Source of the DNA: Paragorgia papillata
Lineage: Eukaryota; Cnidaria; Anthozoa; Scleralcyonacea; Coralliidae
Reading direction: 5' to 3'
Length of the DNA: 64,000 bases
Assembly (NCBI GenBank): GCA_035771165.1
Contig: JAWNZC010000102.1
Location: 802,001-866,000, forward strand
The position numbers and the translations under genes were made by a program. The notes below the pieces were generated by a model that saw only the letters and a program-made list of their open reading frames with translations, did not search any database and had not been told where the DNA came from. Positions 52,636 through 62,069 of this stretch are shown here, piece by piece; the first letter of the stretch is position 1, and every line of letters starts with the position of its first letter.

Positions 52636-53580
52636 TCAACCGTGTGAACAATGTTGGGCTGTCAACTGTGAACAACGTTGTGCTGTCAACTGTGAACAAT
52701 GTTGTGCTGTCAACTGTGAACAATGTTGTGCTGTCAACTGTGAACAATGTTGTGCTGTCAACTGTGAACAATGTTGTGCTGTCAACTGTGAACAATGTTG
52801 TGCTGTCAACTGTGAACAATGTTGTACTGTCAACTGTGAACAATGTTGTGTTGTCAACTGTGAACAATGTTGTGCTGTCAACTGTGAACAATGTTGTGCT
52901 GTCAACTGTGAACAATGTTGTACTGTCAACTGTGAACAATGTTGTGCTGTCAACTGTGAACAATGTTGTGCTGTCAACTGTGAACAATGTTGTGCTGTCA
53001 ACTGTGAACAATGTTGTGCTGTCAACTGTGAACAATGTTGTGTTGTCAACTGTGAACAATGTTGTGTTGTCAACTGTGAACAATGTTGTGCTGTCAACTG
53101 TGAACAATGTTGTGTTGTCAACTGTGAACAATGTTGTGTTGTCAACTGTGAACAATGTTGTGTTGTCAACTGTGAACAATGTTGTGTTGTCAACTGTGAA
53201 CAATGCTGTGCTGTCAACTGTGAACAATATTGTGCTGTCAACTGTGAACAATGCTGTGCTGTCAACTGTGAACAATGTTGTGTTGTCAACTGTGAAGTGT
53301 GTTGTCAACTGTGAACAATGTTGTGCTGTCAACTGTGAACAATGTTGTGTTGTCAACTGTGAAGTGTGTTGTCAACTGTGAACAATGTTGTGCTGTCAAC
53401 TGTGAACAATGTTGTGCTGTCAACTGCGAACAATGTTGTGTTGTCAACTGTCAACAATATTGTGCTGTCAACTGTGAACAATGTTGTGCTGTCGACTATG
53501 AACAATATTGTGCTGTCAACTTTGAACAATGCTGTGCTGTCAACTGTGAACAATATTGTGCTGTCAACTGTGAACAAAAA
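52636..53580. repeat. 24-bp minisatellite, about 39 copies, at the 3' end of the membrane-protein gene
   Basis: Unit CAACTGTGAACAATGTTGTG + CTGT. The 24-bp period is a multiple of three and lacks stops in at least four of the six frames, which gives several spurious proteins. Two 13-bp deletions give irregular units near 53295 and 53362. The unit resembles the GAACAA/TTGTTC palindromes of MITE family I. The array lies 170 bp past the stop codon of the gene at 53754 (-) and may be in its 3' untranslated region. Confidence 0.95.
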
Positions 53581-53753
53581 TGTTCTGTTGTGCTAAAATA
53601 TTCTTTAAAACGTCAGAATAACCATGTCACCAATAATGAACAAAATTATTCTACCAATGCATATTAAACAACCATGAACAATGTTGTTACTCCATTATTG
53701 CCGTGGACCAATGTTGCTAAAACAATGATGAACAATCCTGTTGAAATGCTGTA

Positions 53754-53989
53754 TTACACAGGCACTCCGCTCTTGAGCCCAGGACTATACGTTACTTGGT
53801 TCTCATGAGTCGTTACTTTTCTCTTCTTCTTTTTACTACAAATCATGTATATGACAAGTGCTATTATACACACAAGCAACAAGGCACAGCCGCCAGCGAT
53901 CCCTCCTATCAGAAGGCTTTTGTCTTTCTCTTCACCTCCAGTCCCCGTAGGAGTGGTGTTTACAATTGTTGTATTGCCACCATAGTAAT
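53754..53989 (-). CDS. Type I membrane protein gene, exon 4 (transmembrane and cytoplasmic tail)
   Basis: An acceptor (TTTTTCTTCGACTGTAG) opens a phase-1 frame ending TAA at 53754, 78 codons with the split one. It encodes a Thr/Gly-rich stalk with two N-glycosylation sites (N252TT, N257TT), EEKDKS, one membrane span of about 25 residues (LLIGGIAGG ... ALVIYMIC), a stop-transfer SKKKKRK and a short tail ending VTYSPGLKSGVPV. The tyrosine in the tail could be a sorting or signalling site. The entering phase matches exon 3 (58155-58311). Residue numbers assume the four-exon model; a small extra exon in the 4 kb intron cannot be excluded. Confidence 0.78.
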
Positions 53990-54235
53990 CTACAGTCGAA
54001 GAAAAATGAATAAGTTGGGTTTTTTTTTAAAAGAAAGTAAAGAATTAAATATTTAAAGTGGCACTATGACGAGAAAATCGTGTATCTAATTTTGATTTCA
54101 ATAAAATATAATTTCCAAATGATGAATACCGGCGTTTTCAGTTTCTCAATATATTGTCTCGTTCTCGAGATATTCAGGTTTGTCAGGTGCTTCGTGACGT
54201 CATTTACTCACACAGGCTAAATAAGATTTACAAAA

Positions 54236-54395
54236 TACAATACAATACAATGCAATACAATACAATACAATACAATACAATACAATACAATACAATACAA
54301 TACAATACAATACAATATTTATATATTGTCGATGGACGTGGGGAGTGGTTGCCCATTCTCCCGAGCCACAGGCTCGTGTTGAAATATATCTGAAA
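54236..54395 (-). mobile_element. 5S-SINE tail with (AATAC)n
   Basis: CACAGGCTCGTG / GAGTGGTTGCCCATTCTCCC match the end of the 5S-SINE. It is followed on the minus strand by a TTGTA pentamer run (54236-54315). Confidence 0.6.
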
Positions 54396-54429
54396 CTATA
54401 AGAGGTAGAAATAATTCAAACTTTTTACA

Positions 54430-55146
54430 AGAACACTTCCTTCCTTCCTTCCTCCCTTCCTTCCTTCCTTCCTTCCTTCCTTCCTTCCTTCCTTCCTTCC
54501 TTCCTTCCTTCCTTCCTTCCTTCCTTCCTTCCTTCCTTCCTTCCTTCCTTCCTTCCTCCCTTCCTCCCTCCCTCCCTCCCTCCCTCCCTCCCTCCCTCCC
54601 TCCCTCCCTCCCTCCCTCCCTCCCTCCCTCCCTCCCTCCCTCCCTCCCTCCCTCCCTCCCTCCCTCCCTCCCTCCCTCCCTCCCTCCCTCCCTCCCTCCC
54701 TCCCTCCCTCCCTCCCTCCCTCCCTCCCTCCCTCCCTCCCTCCCTCCCTCCCTCCCTCCCTCCCTCCCTCCCTCCCTCCCTCCCTCCCTCCCTCCCTCCC
54801 TCCCTCCCTCCCTCCCTCCCTCCCTCCCTCCCTCCCTCCCTCCCTCCCTCCCTCCCTCCCTCCCTCCCTCCCTCCCTCCCTCCCTCCCTCCCTCCCTCCC
54901 TCCCTCCCTCCCTCCCTCCCTCCCTCCCTCCCTCCCTCCCTCCCTCCCTCCCTCCCTCCCTCCCTCCCTCCCTCCCTCCCTCCCTCCCTCCCTCCCTCCC
55001 TCCCTCCCTCCCTCCCTCCCTCCCTCCCTCCTCCCTCCCTCCCTCCCTCCCCTCCCTCCCTCCCTCCTTCCTTCCTTCCTTCCTTCCTTCCCTCCCTCCC
55101 TCCTTCCTTCCTTCCTTCCTTCCTTCCTTCCTTCCTTCCTTCCTTT
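54430..55146. repeat. (TTCC)n-(TCCC)n microsatellite, 0.7 kb
   Basis: TTCC units to about 54555, almost pure TCCC to about 55060, then TTCC again. It is an unbroken polypyrimidine tract within intron 3 of the membrane-protein gene. Confidence 0.97.
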
Positions 55147-55589
55147 CTTATTTGTCTAAGTAATGGGGAAAATACACTCCAACGTTCACATTATGCTGTT
55201 TCCATGGATACCGTTTGCAAACAGGCGCCTTCCATTTGTAAAACAAACATGTTTATTTTTTCTCCATAAAACAACTTTTACTGCAATACATTGACATGAA
55301 TATTTGTAGACACACAGATATTGTATTTTGAATGTTTCAATCATCATATTCTTTTGAAAAGAAACCTACAATTAATATTTTACCTTTTTAGTAAAAAGGC
55401 TCGTATTTCTAAACGGTTTCCGTGGTAACAACATGATGCGCACAGTGGAGTGTACTTTTGATGATAACTATACTTGTGCGAAGTTTGGATTATTTTTACC
55501 TCTTAGTTTCAGAGATATTCGTCATTTTGTTAATCTCATTTTAGCATGTGTGAGTAAATGACACCACAAGGCACCTATAATTTCAGTGA
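55147..55589. other. Interior of the intron 3 element
   Basis: AT-rich, nothing recognised. Confidence 0.5.
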
Positions 55590-56130
55590 ACTCGATGACG
55601 ATGTAAGTTAGAATGTGATACCTGGAACGCTAACGTCCAGTCATTCGTGGGGCAAAAAGTGGGGCAAAGTTCCAGGCCCCTGCGCGGTTTGCAGGTAGAT
55701 TTCAGTCTCCCACAAAATGTTTTTTTACATGGCCACCGGTCTTGAGCGAACCGTCTTCAAACTCGTACAAGAATAGCTTTCTCACTCTTGTTCTCAACTT
55801 TTCGGCTGGCTGTTTTCATCGTAGCCAGCAAAAGGACGTCTGTTTTCTCAGCCTATTTTCATTCCTAGCTTAATTTACTGTATAGTTTTTGACTGCTATA
55901 CAGTAAAGAAAACAACAACAGCACTACACAACAATGGGAAACCATTAAATGCACATTTAGCCTGACAAAATGTTTGATAAATAATTTTTTCAAACCTTTT
56001 CTCGAGCCTTCGCAGTTCGCTCAAGACGGGCGGCCGTGTAAAGCAGGGGCCTGGAACTTTTTGCCTCACCTTTTGGTTACGCGTTAGCGTTCCAGGTATC
56101 ACATTTTACATCGTCATCGAGTTCACTGCC
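55590..56130. mobile_element. Nested MITE, TGTGATACCTGGAACGCTAA ends
   Basis: Mirrored by TTAGCGTTCCAGGTATCACA. Inner arms share AGTTCCAGGCCCCTGC. GTGAACTCGATGACGATGTAA flanks on both sides look duplicated. Confidence 0.75.
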
Positions 56131-56288
56131 TAATTTACATGTTTCACAAACCTGAATATCTCGAGAAAGAGACAATATATTGAGAAACTGAGAACGCCGC
56201 TATTCACCATTTGGAAATTATATTTTTACTGAAATCAAAATTAGATACACGATGTTCTCGTCATATAGTGCCATTTTAAAGAAATATC

Positions 56289-56797
56289 GGTAGTTGAAGT
56301 GCCTATATGAAACGAAAATTAAGTTTGTCTTACTTGAAAGAACTCTTAAAATGACAATATAACATATTTTGTAGATTTTCGTTTCCTTGCTTCGTTTTTG
56401 AGATATTTCAGTTTGTTTGATATGCAAATTTGACTTATAAGATAACTTTACGTCACAGTTTGCATAATGACTTATCGCAAAGTGTTCTATATCTTTGTTA
56501 TTATCGAACAAAAGCACTTGGCGAATTAGGAACCATGTGCGAGTGTTTCTCCTACAACAGAGTTTGTAAATTTTAAGGGGTTTTGTTTGACAATAACAAA
56601 GATATATAATGTTTTGCGATAAGTCATTATGCAAAGGTGACGTAAAGTTATCTTATAAGTTAAATTTACATATCAAACAAACTAAAATATCTCAACATCG
56701 ACGCAAAGAAACGAAAAACTGCAAAATATGTTACTCTATCATTAAGTGTTCTTTTAAATAACACAAATTTAATTTTCGTTTCATAGGCACTTTAAAG
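56289..56797. mobile_element. MITE family Q, copy 2
   Basis: GTGCCTATATGAAACGAAAA TTAAG mirrored by CTTAATTTTCGTTTCATAGGC-type sequence, almost wholly palindromic. The long minus frame here (56218-56634) is not a gene. Confidence 0.85.
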
Positions 56798-57805
56798 TGT
56801 CTATGAAGTGAACAAAAACTCGTTGACACTTTTTTTGTTTTAGTCAACAGAAGCTAGTGCATGGCAGTAGCATTTACTGAAAATTTCAAGAGAATCTCGT
56901 ATAGTGCTCGATCTATTAGCTCTCATAGTTTGCCATCGCTAGTTCGTTTTTTTTTTGGAGAAAATTGAACCCTCACTAACAATGCCTTTTGACGTACTCA
57001 AATGGACAACTATGCACAAGAACTGGGTATATTATAAGTAATATTGGGCATTTCTCTTGATTACATAGCATGTTCTAAGGATTTTGGGTGAAGGAAAATT
57101 CGAGTGTAGAATATATACATTGTAAGACCAAACCGGGACCAGTTGCGAAAAATGCAACTACACAGGCCTTCCGGCAGGAATTGAACCCACGACCTTGCGA
57201 TTCTAGTGCAATGCTCTGACCACTGAGCCACGGAGGGCGTTGCCGAGAGCTTGATCGCGAGTTCTGTATATATATAATAAGGTGGTAATGTCAGGAGAGA
57301 ATTGGGTATATTATAAGTAATATTGGGATTTCACTCGATTACATAGCATGTTCTAAGGATTTTGGGTGAAGGAAAATAATTCGAGTGTAGAATATATACA
57401 TTTTAAGAGCAAACCGGGACCAGTTGCGAAAAATGCAACTACACAGGCCTTCCGGCAAGAATTGAACCCACGACCTTGCGATTCTAGTGCAATGCTCTGA
57501 CCACTGAGCCACGGAGGGCGTTGCCGAGCTGTATATATAATAAGGTGGTAATGCCAGGAGAGAATTATTGGGTATATTATAAGTAATATTGGGTAATATG
57601 ATCCATCTGGGTACGTCGTAAGGCATTGTCAGTTATCAAGAAACTTAAATTTCTCCAAAAACGAACTAGTCATGCGTACTAACTTTGAGAGTTCATAACA
57701 AGGGAACTAATACGCCAGATTCTCTTGAAATTTTCAGTGAATGCTCCTGTCATGCTTTTCGGTTCATTAAAATAAAAAGGTTTTTCACTTCGTGGACACT
57801 TTAAG
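56797..57805. mobile_element. TIR element holding two tandem tRNA-SINEs
   Basis: AAAGTGTCTATGAAGTGAAC arms at 56797-56985 and 57605-57805 (GTTTTTCACTTCGTGGACACTTT). GAAAATTTCAAGAGAATCTC / GATTCTCTTGAAATTTTCAG pair inside. Confidence 0.8.
57031..57600 (-). mobile_element. tRNA-derived SINE, two copies in tandem
   Basis: Copies at about 57031-57305 and 57306-57600, both minus, with CACTGAGCCACGGAGGGCGT and CTTCCGGCAGGAATTGAACC (plus strand). The second lacks part of the 5' leader. The junction is GGAGAGAATTGGGTATATTATAAGTAATATT. Confidence 0.88.
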
Positions 57806-58154
57806 AATGAAGGCCATGTTGCGACCACAACTTGTCTCGCAATGCTATTGTTGCAAGACAAGTCAGTGCACGAATAGGTTTGTGAATTGGCGAATTTCAT
57901 GGTATTGCGCGCGCATAATTTTTCACTGAAAGGAATTGGGGGGCTCTTGGCGAGCTCCCTACAAAGTAAGCAATGGCAAACAGACTTGCTAGTGAGCCAA
58001 CAACAGCAGAATAACAGTGTTAAACATCCAGAAACTGTATATATACTTTGTTGATTTTAAACAGTATGTTTACTTTGAGTGGAGCTTGCCAGCATTTTTG
58101 AAAAATGATTAGCGCGCAACACCCTGAAACTCGGCTATAAGTTCTCAAACTCAC
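57806..58154. other. Intron 3 sequence next to exon 3
   Basis: No repeat or exon recognised. Checked for an additional minus-strand exon and none was supported. Confidence 0.45.
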
Positions 58155-58311
58155 GTGTAAGGTTTCCTATCGCTTTAAAAACCACACAGGAAGACATATC
58201 GACCGATTCTATTCCATCGCTCACGGCGTTTTCTTGTGTACATGTCACATTAAACTGCACAAATCGTCCTTCAATCTTGGCTTTCTTGCTTGCACTCATC
58301 TCTTCAAATAT
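58155..58311 (-). CDS. Type I membrane protein gene, exon 3
   Basis: A branch-point-like CTAAC and pyrimidine tract precede the acceptor (TTGTTGCCTAATAG). The exon enters in phase 0, matching exon 2, and leaves in phase 1 at C|GTGAGT, matching exon 4. It encodes 52 residues: IFEEMSASKKAKIEG, then RFVQFNVTC (C218, N215 glycosylation site) and MSSCVVFKAIGNLT (C236, N244 site). This would be the membrane-proximal part of the ectodomain. Alternative AG sites 12 and 27 bases further in would keep the frame. Confidence 0.72.
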
Positions 58312-58328
58312 CTATTAGGCAACAAGTC

Positions 58329-58440
58329 AAAAGTTAGAGTGCTACGTAAACAAATGTTTTCGATGTTGCAAAGCGAAATGGTGGTGAACTGCCGAGATTT
58401 GTGTAACAACGAAATACTGATGTTTTGAGCAGATATTAGA
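58329..58440. mobile_element. MITE family G fragment
   Basis: CAAAGCGAAATGGTGGTGAA ... AACGAAATACTGATGTTTTG, directly before the microsatellite. Confidence 0.6.
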
Positions 58441-58441
58441 T

Positions 58442-59380
58442 TTGTTTGTTCCTTCCCTTCCCTTCCTTTCCCTTCCCTTCCCTTCCCTTCCTTCCTTCCT
58501 TCCCTCCTTCCTTCCTTCCTTTCCTTCCTTTCCTTCCTTTCCTTCCTTTCCCACCTTTCCCTCCCTCCTTTCCTTCCTTCCTTTCCTTCCTTTCCTTCCC
58601 TTCCTTCCTTTCCTTCCTTTCCTTCCTTTCCCTCCTTTCCCTCCCTCCTTTCCTTTCCTTCCTTTCCTTCCTTTCCTTCCTTTCCTTCCTTTCCTTCCTT
58701 TCCTTCCTTTCCTTCCTTTCCTTCCTTTCCTTCCTTTCCTTCCTTTCCTTCCTTTCCTTCCTTTCCTTCCTTTCCTTCCTTTTCCTTCCTTTCCTTCCTT
58801 TCCTTCCTTTCCTTCCTTTCCTTCCTTTCCTTCCTTTCCTTCCTTTCCTTCCTTTCCTTCCTTTCCTTCCTTTCCTTCCTTTCCTTCCTTTCCTTCCTTT
58901 CCTTCCTTTCCTTCCTTTCCTTCCTTTCCTTCCTTTCCTTCCTTTCCTTCCTTTCCTTCCTTTCCTTCCTTTCCTTCCTTTCCTTCCTTTCCTTCCTTTC
59001 CTTCCTTTCCTTCCTTTCCTTCCTTTCCTTCCTTTCCTTCCTTTCGTTCCTTTCCTTCCTTTCCTTCCTTTCCTTCCTTTCCTTCCTTTCCTTCCTTTCC
59101 TTCCTTTCCTTCCTTTCCTTCCTTCCTTCCTTTCCTTCCTTTCCTTCCTTTCCTTCCTTTCCTTCCTTCCTTTCCTTCCTTTCCTTCCTTTCCTTCCTTT
59201 CCTTCCTTTCCTTCCTTTCCTTCCCTTCCTTCCTTCCTTCCCTTCCTTCCCTTCCTTCCCTTCCTTCCCTTCCTTCCCTTCCTTCCCTTCCTTCCCTTCC
59301 TTCCCTTCCTTCCCTTCCCTTCCTTCCTTCCTTCCTTCCTTCCTTCCTTCCTTCCTTCCTTCCTTCCTTCCTTCCTTCCT
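58442..59380. repeat. (CCTTT)n and related polypyrimidine microsatellite, 0.94 kb
   Basis: Nine-base TTCCTTTCC units (mixed with TTCCC and TTCC), nearly pure C/T on the plus strand. It lies in intron 2 of the membrane-protein gene. Four long frames across it are by-products. Confidence 0.97.
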
Positions 59381-59865
59381 TGTATTGATTCCAATTCTCT
59401 ATCAAAATATCGTTTTTGTTTTATTGTTTTATCCTTGTTGTTCTTTCACGTTTGTCAAGCAGACTTTTTGATTGCTTGAATAACAATTGTTCGTTTTAAT
59501 TGTATATTTTTTAGGGTCTCGGGTTTTTTAAAAAGCAAGCCATCTTGAAAGAGAAGAAGTTGCGTGTATATATAGGTATGTGGAAGCAATATAGAGATAG
59601 ACACAGTGATAGATTTTTGCTAATCGAAAGATAACTTTTGGATAATGTCTTTCCCACAATGTACAAGTCGCATACAGTCGAACTCCTCTTAACAGACACG
59701 AGCTCTTTTAAGAGGACAGCTCTCGTAGGCTGACATTTAGCTGCGTTTTCAGCCATTTTTGCAAATCTTGGCTCTCTCGTGGTAGCGACCGCTATCCGCA
59801 TTCTGCCCAATATGTTTCATTGTCTGTGGACTCAGCCGCCCCGCAGGCTGAATTGTTGGAACAAC
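59381..59865. other. Intron 2 sequence with a pogo/Tigger-like end
   Basis: TACAGTCGAACTCCTCTTAA + AGACACGAGCTC near 59685 resembles the end of pogo/Tigger-type DNA elements (recalled likeness, not searched). Otherwise nothing recognised. Confidence 0.35.
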
Positions 59866-60103
59866 AATCGAAATATAGTACCTGCCGAAACAGAGAACGT
59901 AGGAGTCTAGCTCTTTACGTTTCTCTCTGACGAAGGGCCTTCGCTCGAAACGTTAGATTCCTACGTTCTCTGTTTCGGCAGTTTATCTAACCTTACTATA
60001 TTTCGATTGTTGTTTCAACACTGCCTGGTGCGCGCTGTGCATGGCCCTTGCGTGAACTCGCGCGGTGAGGAAGCAGCACGCTACTTTTATTTCACTATTT
60101 GAT
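59866..60103. mobile_element. MITE family H in intron 2
   Basis: CAATCGAAATATAGTA ... CCGAAACAGAGAACGTAGGA ... GAAGGGCCTTCGCTCGAAAC ... GCACGCTACTTTTATTTCAC. A GTGCATGGCCCTTGCGTGAA insertion splits the end. Confidence 0.8.
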
Positions 60104-60167
60104 GGAATTCAGTTATAAATTAATTTTAGCTGACTGGTATAGGGTTGTCACCCGAATTAAAACTCAC

Positions 60168-60427
60168 CCAACTAAGATGCCACATTTCGTGTAACTTGAA
60201 AAAGATTATATTTGATTCATTCGACAAAAGCGTAAAAGCCTTCCACTCGCCGTTAGTATCGTATGTTGCAGTTGAGACCGTTTTACATTGACTGAACTTC
60301 CTGGTCGAAGTATTCAGAGCCAATGTCAAACCATAAGCATTCATGTCAAGTACTTGTAAAGGATCTACTTCCGTCTTCCATGTCCAACCATGCCTCCAAG
60401 TCCATGTCCCAAAAACGTAACGACAAC
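60168..60427 (-). CDS. Type I membrane protein gene, exon 2
   Basis: The acceptor (GTTTATACAATATATACAG) enters in phase 1 and the donor (TTGG|GTGAGT) leaves in phase 0, fitting both neighbours. It encodes 87 residues with the split codon: GCRYVFGTWTWRHGWTWK (C109, tryptophan-rich), DPLQVLDMNAYGLTLALN, FSQCKTV (C155), GEWKAFTLLSNESNIIFFK and MWHLSW. Two N-glycosylation sites (N146TS, N177ES). The alternation of hydrophobic and polar residues suggests a beta-rich extracellular domain. I do not recognise a named domain. Confidence 0.75.
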
Positions 60428-60469
60428 CTGTATATATTGTATAAACAAATACTAAAATGTTTTTTAAAT

Positions 60470-60660
60470 TACTTAACTCTTTCCTGGTCTGTGGTATTTT
60501 ATTATGACTAACGCCAGACGGTTTTATTCACCTCTGGGGAAGCCCTCAGACAGGAATGAGTTATAAACTATCTCTCTAACTCTTTCCTGTCCGAATCGGT
60601 CTTTGGTATTTTATTGTGGCTAACGCCAGATGATTTTATTCACCTCGGGGGAAGCCCTCG
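60470..60660. repeat. 25-bp satellite relatives, two copies, in intron 1
   Basis: AACTCTTTCCTG ... TTTTATTATGACTAACGCCAGACGG and again TTTTATTGTGGCTAACGCCAGATG, each with CACCTCGGGGAAGCCCTC. Confidence 0.7.
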
Positions 60661-61036
60661 GTGTGAAAAACCTTCGAGGCACTGGAGAGAATCGACAACT
60701 CTTTTCTCACATGAAGCTATTGTGGTCACCCATCCGAGTACTAACCCCATTTGACCGGGCTTTAAGGCCTGCCAAACGCTTTCAACATCGCATTCAACAT
60801 TTTGAGAGCAATAGAAATGTTGAACGCGTGTTGAACGAAAATTTGAACATGTTCAAATTTCGTTTAACATCATTCAACACCATTCAACAACGTTGAACAT
60901 CATTCAACAGGGTGGCCAAACGCTTTCAACATATTGAATTCAACAATGTTGAACGATGTTGAATGAAATGTTGAAAGCGTTTGGCCAGTCCTTTACTTCA
61001 GCGGTGAGAGGCACACCGCTAGCAGCTTGTGACACC
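60640..61036 (-). mobile_element. 5S rRNA-derived SINE split by a family C MITE
   Basis: GTTAGTACTCGGATGGGTGA and GTCAAATGGGGTTAG (minus strand) belong to the 5S part. The head with GCCTCTCACCGCTG follows at 61000-61020 beyond the MITE. It lies in intron 1 of the membrane-protein gene. Confidence 0.8.
60766..60995. mobile_element. MITE family C, copy 3, inside the SINE
   Basis: AGGCCTGCCAAACGCTTTCA ... mirrored TGAAAGCGTTTGGCCAGTCCT. TTTA / TTTA at the edges. SINE sequence continues on both sides. Confidence 0.88.
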
Positions 61037-61197
61037 CGTATTATAATTTTATATTTACGTATCTATCGCCTTTTCGATGTATTTTTTTGATTTGTCAGCA
61101 GGACAACAGCTAAATTTTTCAATCGTATCAGCGTGAAATCTCTAATATATGTTTCATGGAACAAAAGGCAACAGTGTCTTAGGGGTATTTAGCCTAC

Positions 61198-61519
61198 CTT
61201 TTTTGAAATTCCTCTCGTCAACACATCTTTTCTTGTTTATAACAAAACTCGAAGTAGTTTTAAGACAGCGGCAACGAAGCTTGCACAGGCCAATACCAGC
61301 AGTGTGCATTTGCCAACAATCCGCCCCGAGCTGGTTTCTTACAGTCGTTTGCTGCAGAGCATCGCATGATGTTATACTCGAAACTGTAGACTCAAATTCG
61401 TCCGTTGCCGTCACACCTCGGCTAACATTCACCGATTGATGTACGACTACCGCGTTTATTGTCAAAATCCCATTTGCAAGTAACCAGCTAAAAACACAGA
61501 CAGCGCTTGTGGTTTTCAT
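61198..61519 (-). CDS. Type I membrane protein gene, exon 1 (signal peptide and Cys-rich domain)
   Basis: ATG at 61519 is chosen because the hydrophobic signal peptide begins there (MKTTSAVCVFSWLLANG, cut near INA-VVV at residue 23). An in-frame ATG at 61600 would add 27 polar residues. The donor AAAAAAG|GTAGGC leaves in phase 1. The mature part has N31VS and six cysteines (52, 68, 79, 83, 85, 99) in the order SCDALQ ... ADCWQMH ... GIGLCKLRCRC ... KKRCVDERNFKK. With exons 2-4 the protein is 324 aa with ten ectodomain cysteines, an even number. Function unknown; a cell-surface receptor, adhesion or immune-type molecule are all possible. Confidence 0.78.
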
Positions 61520-61561
61520 TTTAAATAAAGCGACGTTTTGTAGATGATTGCTGTTTTCAAT

Positions 61562-61571
61562 GTGTATATAT
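61562..61571 (-). promoter_or_regulatory. Possible TATA box of the membrane-protein gene
   Basis: GGTATATATACACATTG on the minus strand, about 45 bases upstream of the chosen ATG, would allow a short 5' leader. Position and sequence are the only support. Confidence 0.35.
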
Positions 61572-61639
61572 ACCTCTTCTTTCTTGTCCGTTTTTCTCAT
61601 TTGAATATGCAGACGTCATGTTGCGATGGTTAAAAGATA

Positions 61640-62069
61640 TGCGATTGGCGTATTAAAAAAAAGGCTATATTTAAAGACCAGCACCAGCCGACAACTTTAA
61701 TAAGAGACATAATATAAACATAATCCAAAAATGAACATCTTGAAAAATATAAAAAAATATTGATAAAAAAGCAAGACAAAAAAAGTGAAATCGTAATATT
61801 CCGAGTTTATTCCAAAACCATCATCACACCAAGTTGTTAAAATATGTTAATTTATTATCGAGTCGGTTTTCTTTGTTCTTCCGAGGTCTTTATATCGCAT
61901 AAAGCCCTTGAATAATAATTAGATACGAAATGAAGAAAAAAACAAGGAAAATTGGGACGTCGATGCGCGTCCTCGCGTCTTTATATAGCATACATCCCTC
62001 GTTCTCGGGATTTATCTATTACTTAATAAGAAATAATTTAAATATAAAGCACGTAGATGTAAGGAAGTA
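61640..62069. other. Repeat scraps upstream of the membrane-protein gene
   Basis: CAGCCGACAACTTTAATAAG ... AAAAATGAACATCTTGAAAA as at 22810 and 43000, part of a decayed interspersed family. GTCTTTATATCGCATAAAGC is duplicated in altered form at 61978. Confidence 0.45.

Larger units (their letters stand above)
54051..56281. mobile_element. TIR element carrying microsatellites and a nested MITE, in intron 3
   Basis: AAAGTGGCACTATGACGAGA + AAATCGTGTATCTAATTTTG at the left is mirrored by CAAAATTAGATACACGATGT + CATATAGTGCCATTTT at the right (arms about 130 bp). The interior holds a SINE tail (54236-54395), long TTCC/TCCC tracts and the MITE at 55590. Confidence 0.8.

Noticed and set aside
52604..53667. 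Long open frames in several registers with CEQCCAVN or TVDSTTLF repeats
   Set aside because: They come from a 24-bp minisatellite whose period is a multiple of three. Mutually incompatible frames are equally open, and no splice or start context exists.
56218..56634. 138-codon minus frame
   Set aside because: Lies across the arms of the palindromic MITE family Q.
58296..59479. Frames of about 340-370 codons rich in KERKE, KEGKE, PSFPS or PFLPF
   Set aside because: Pure translation of the (CCTTT)-type microsatellite in four registers on both strands.
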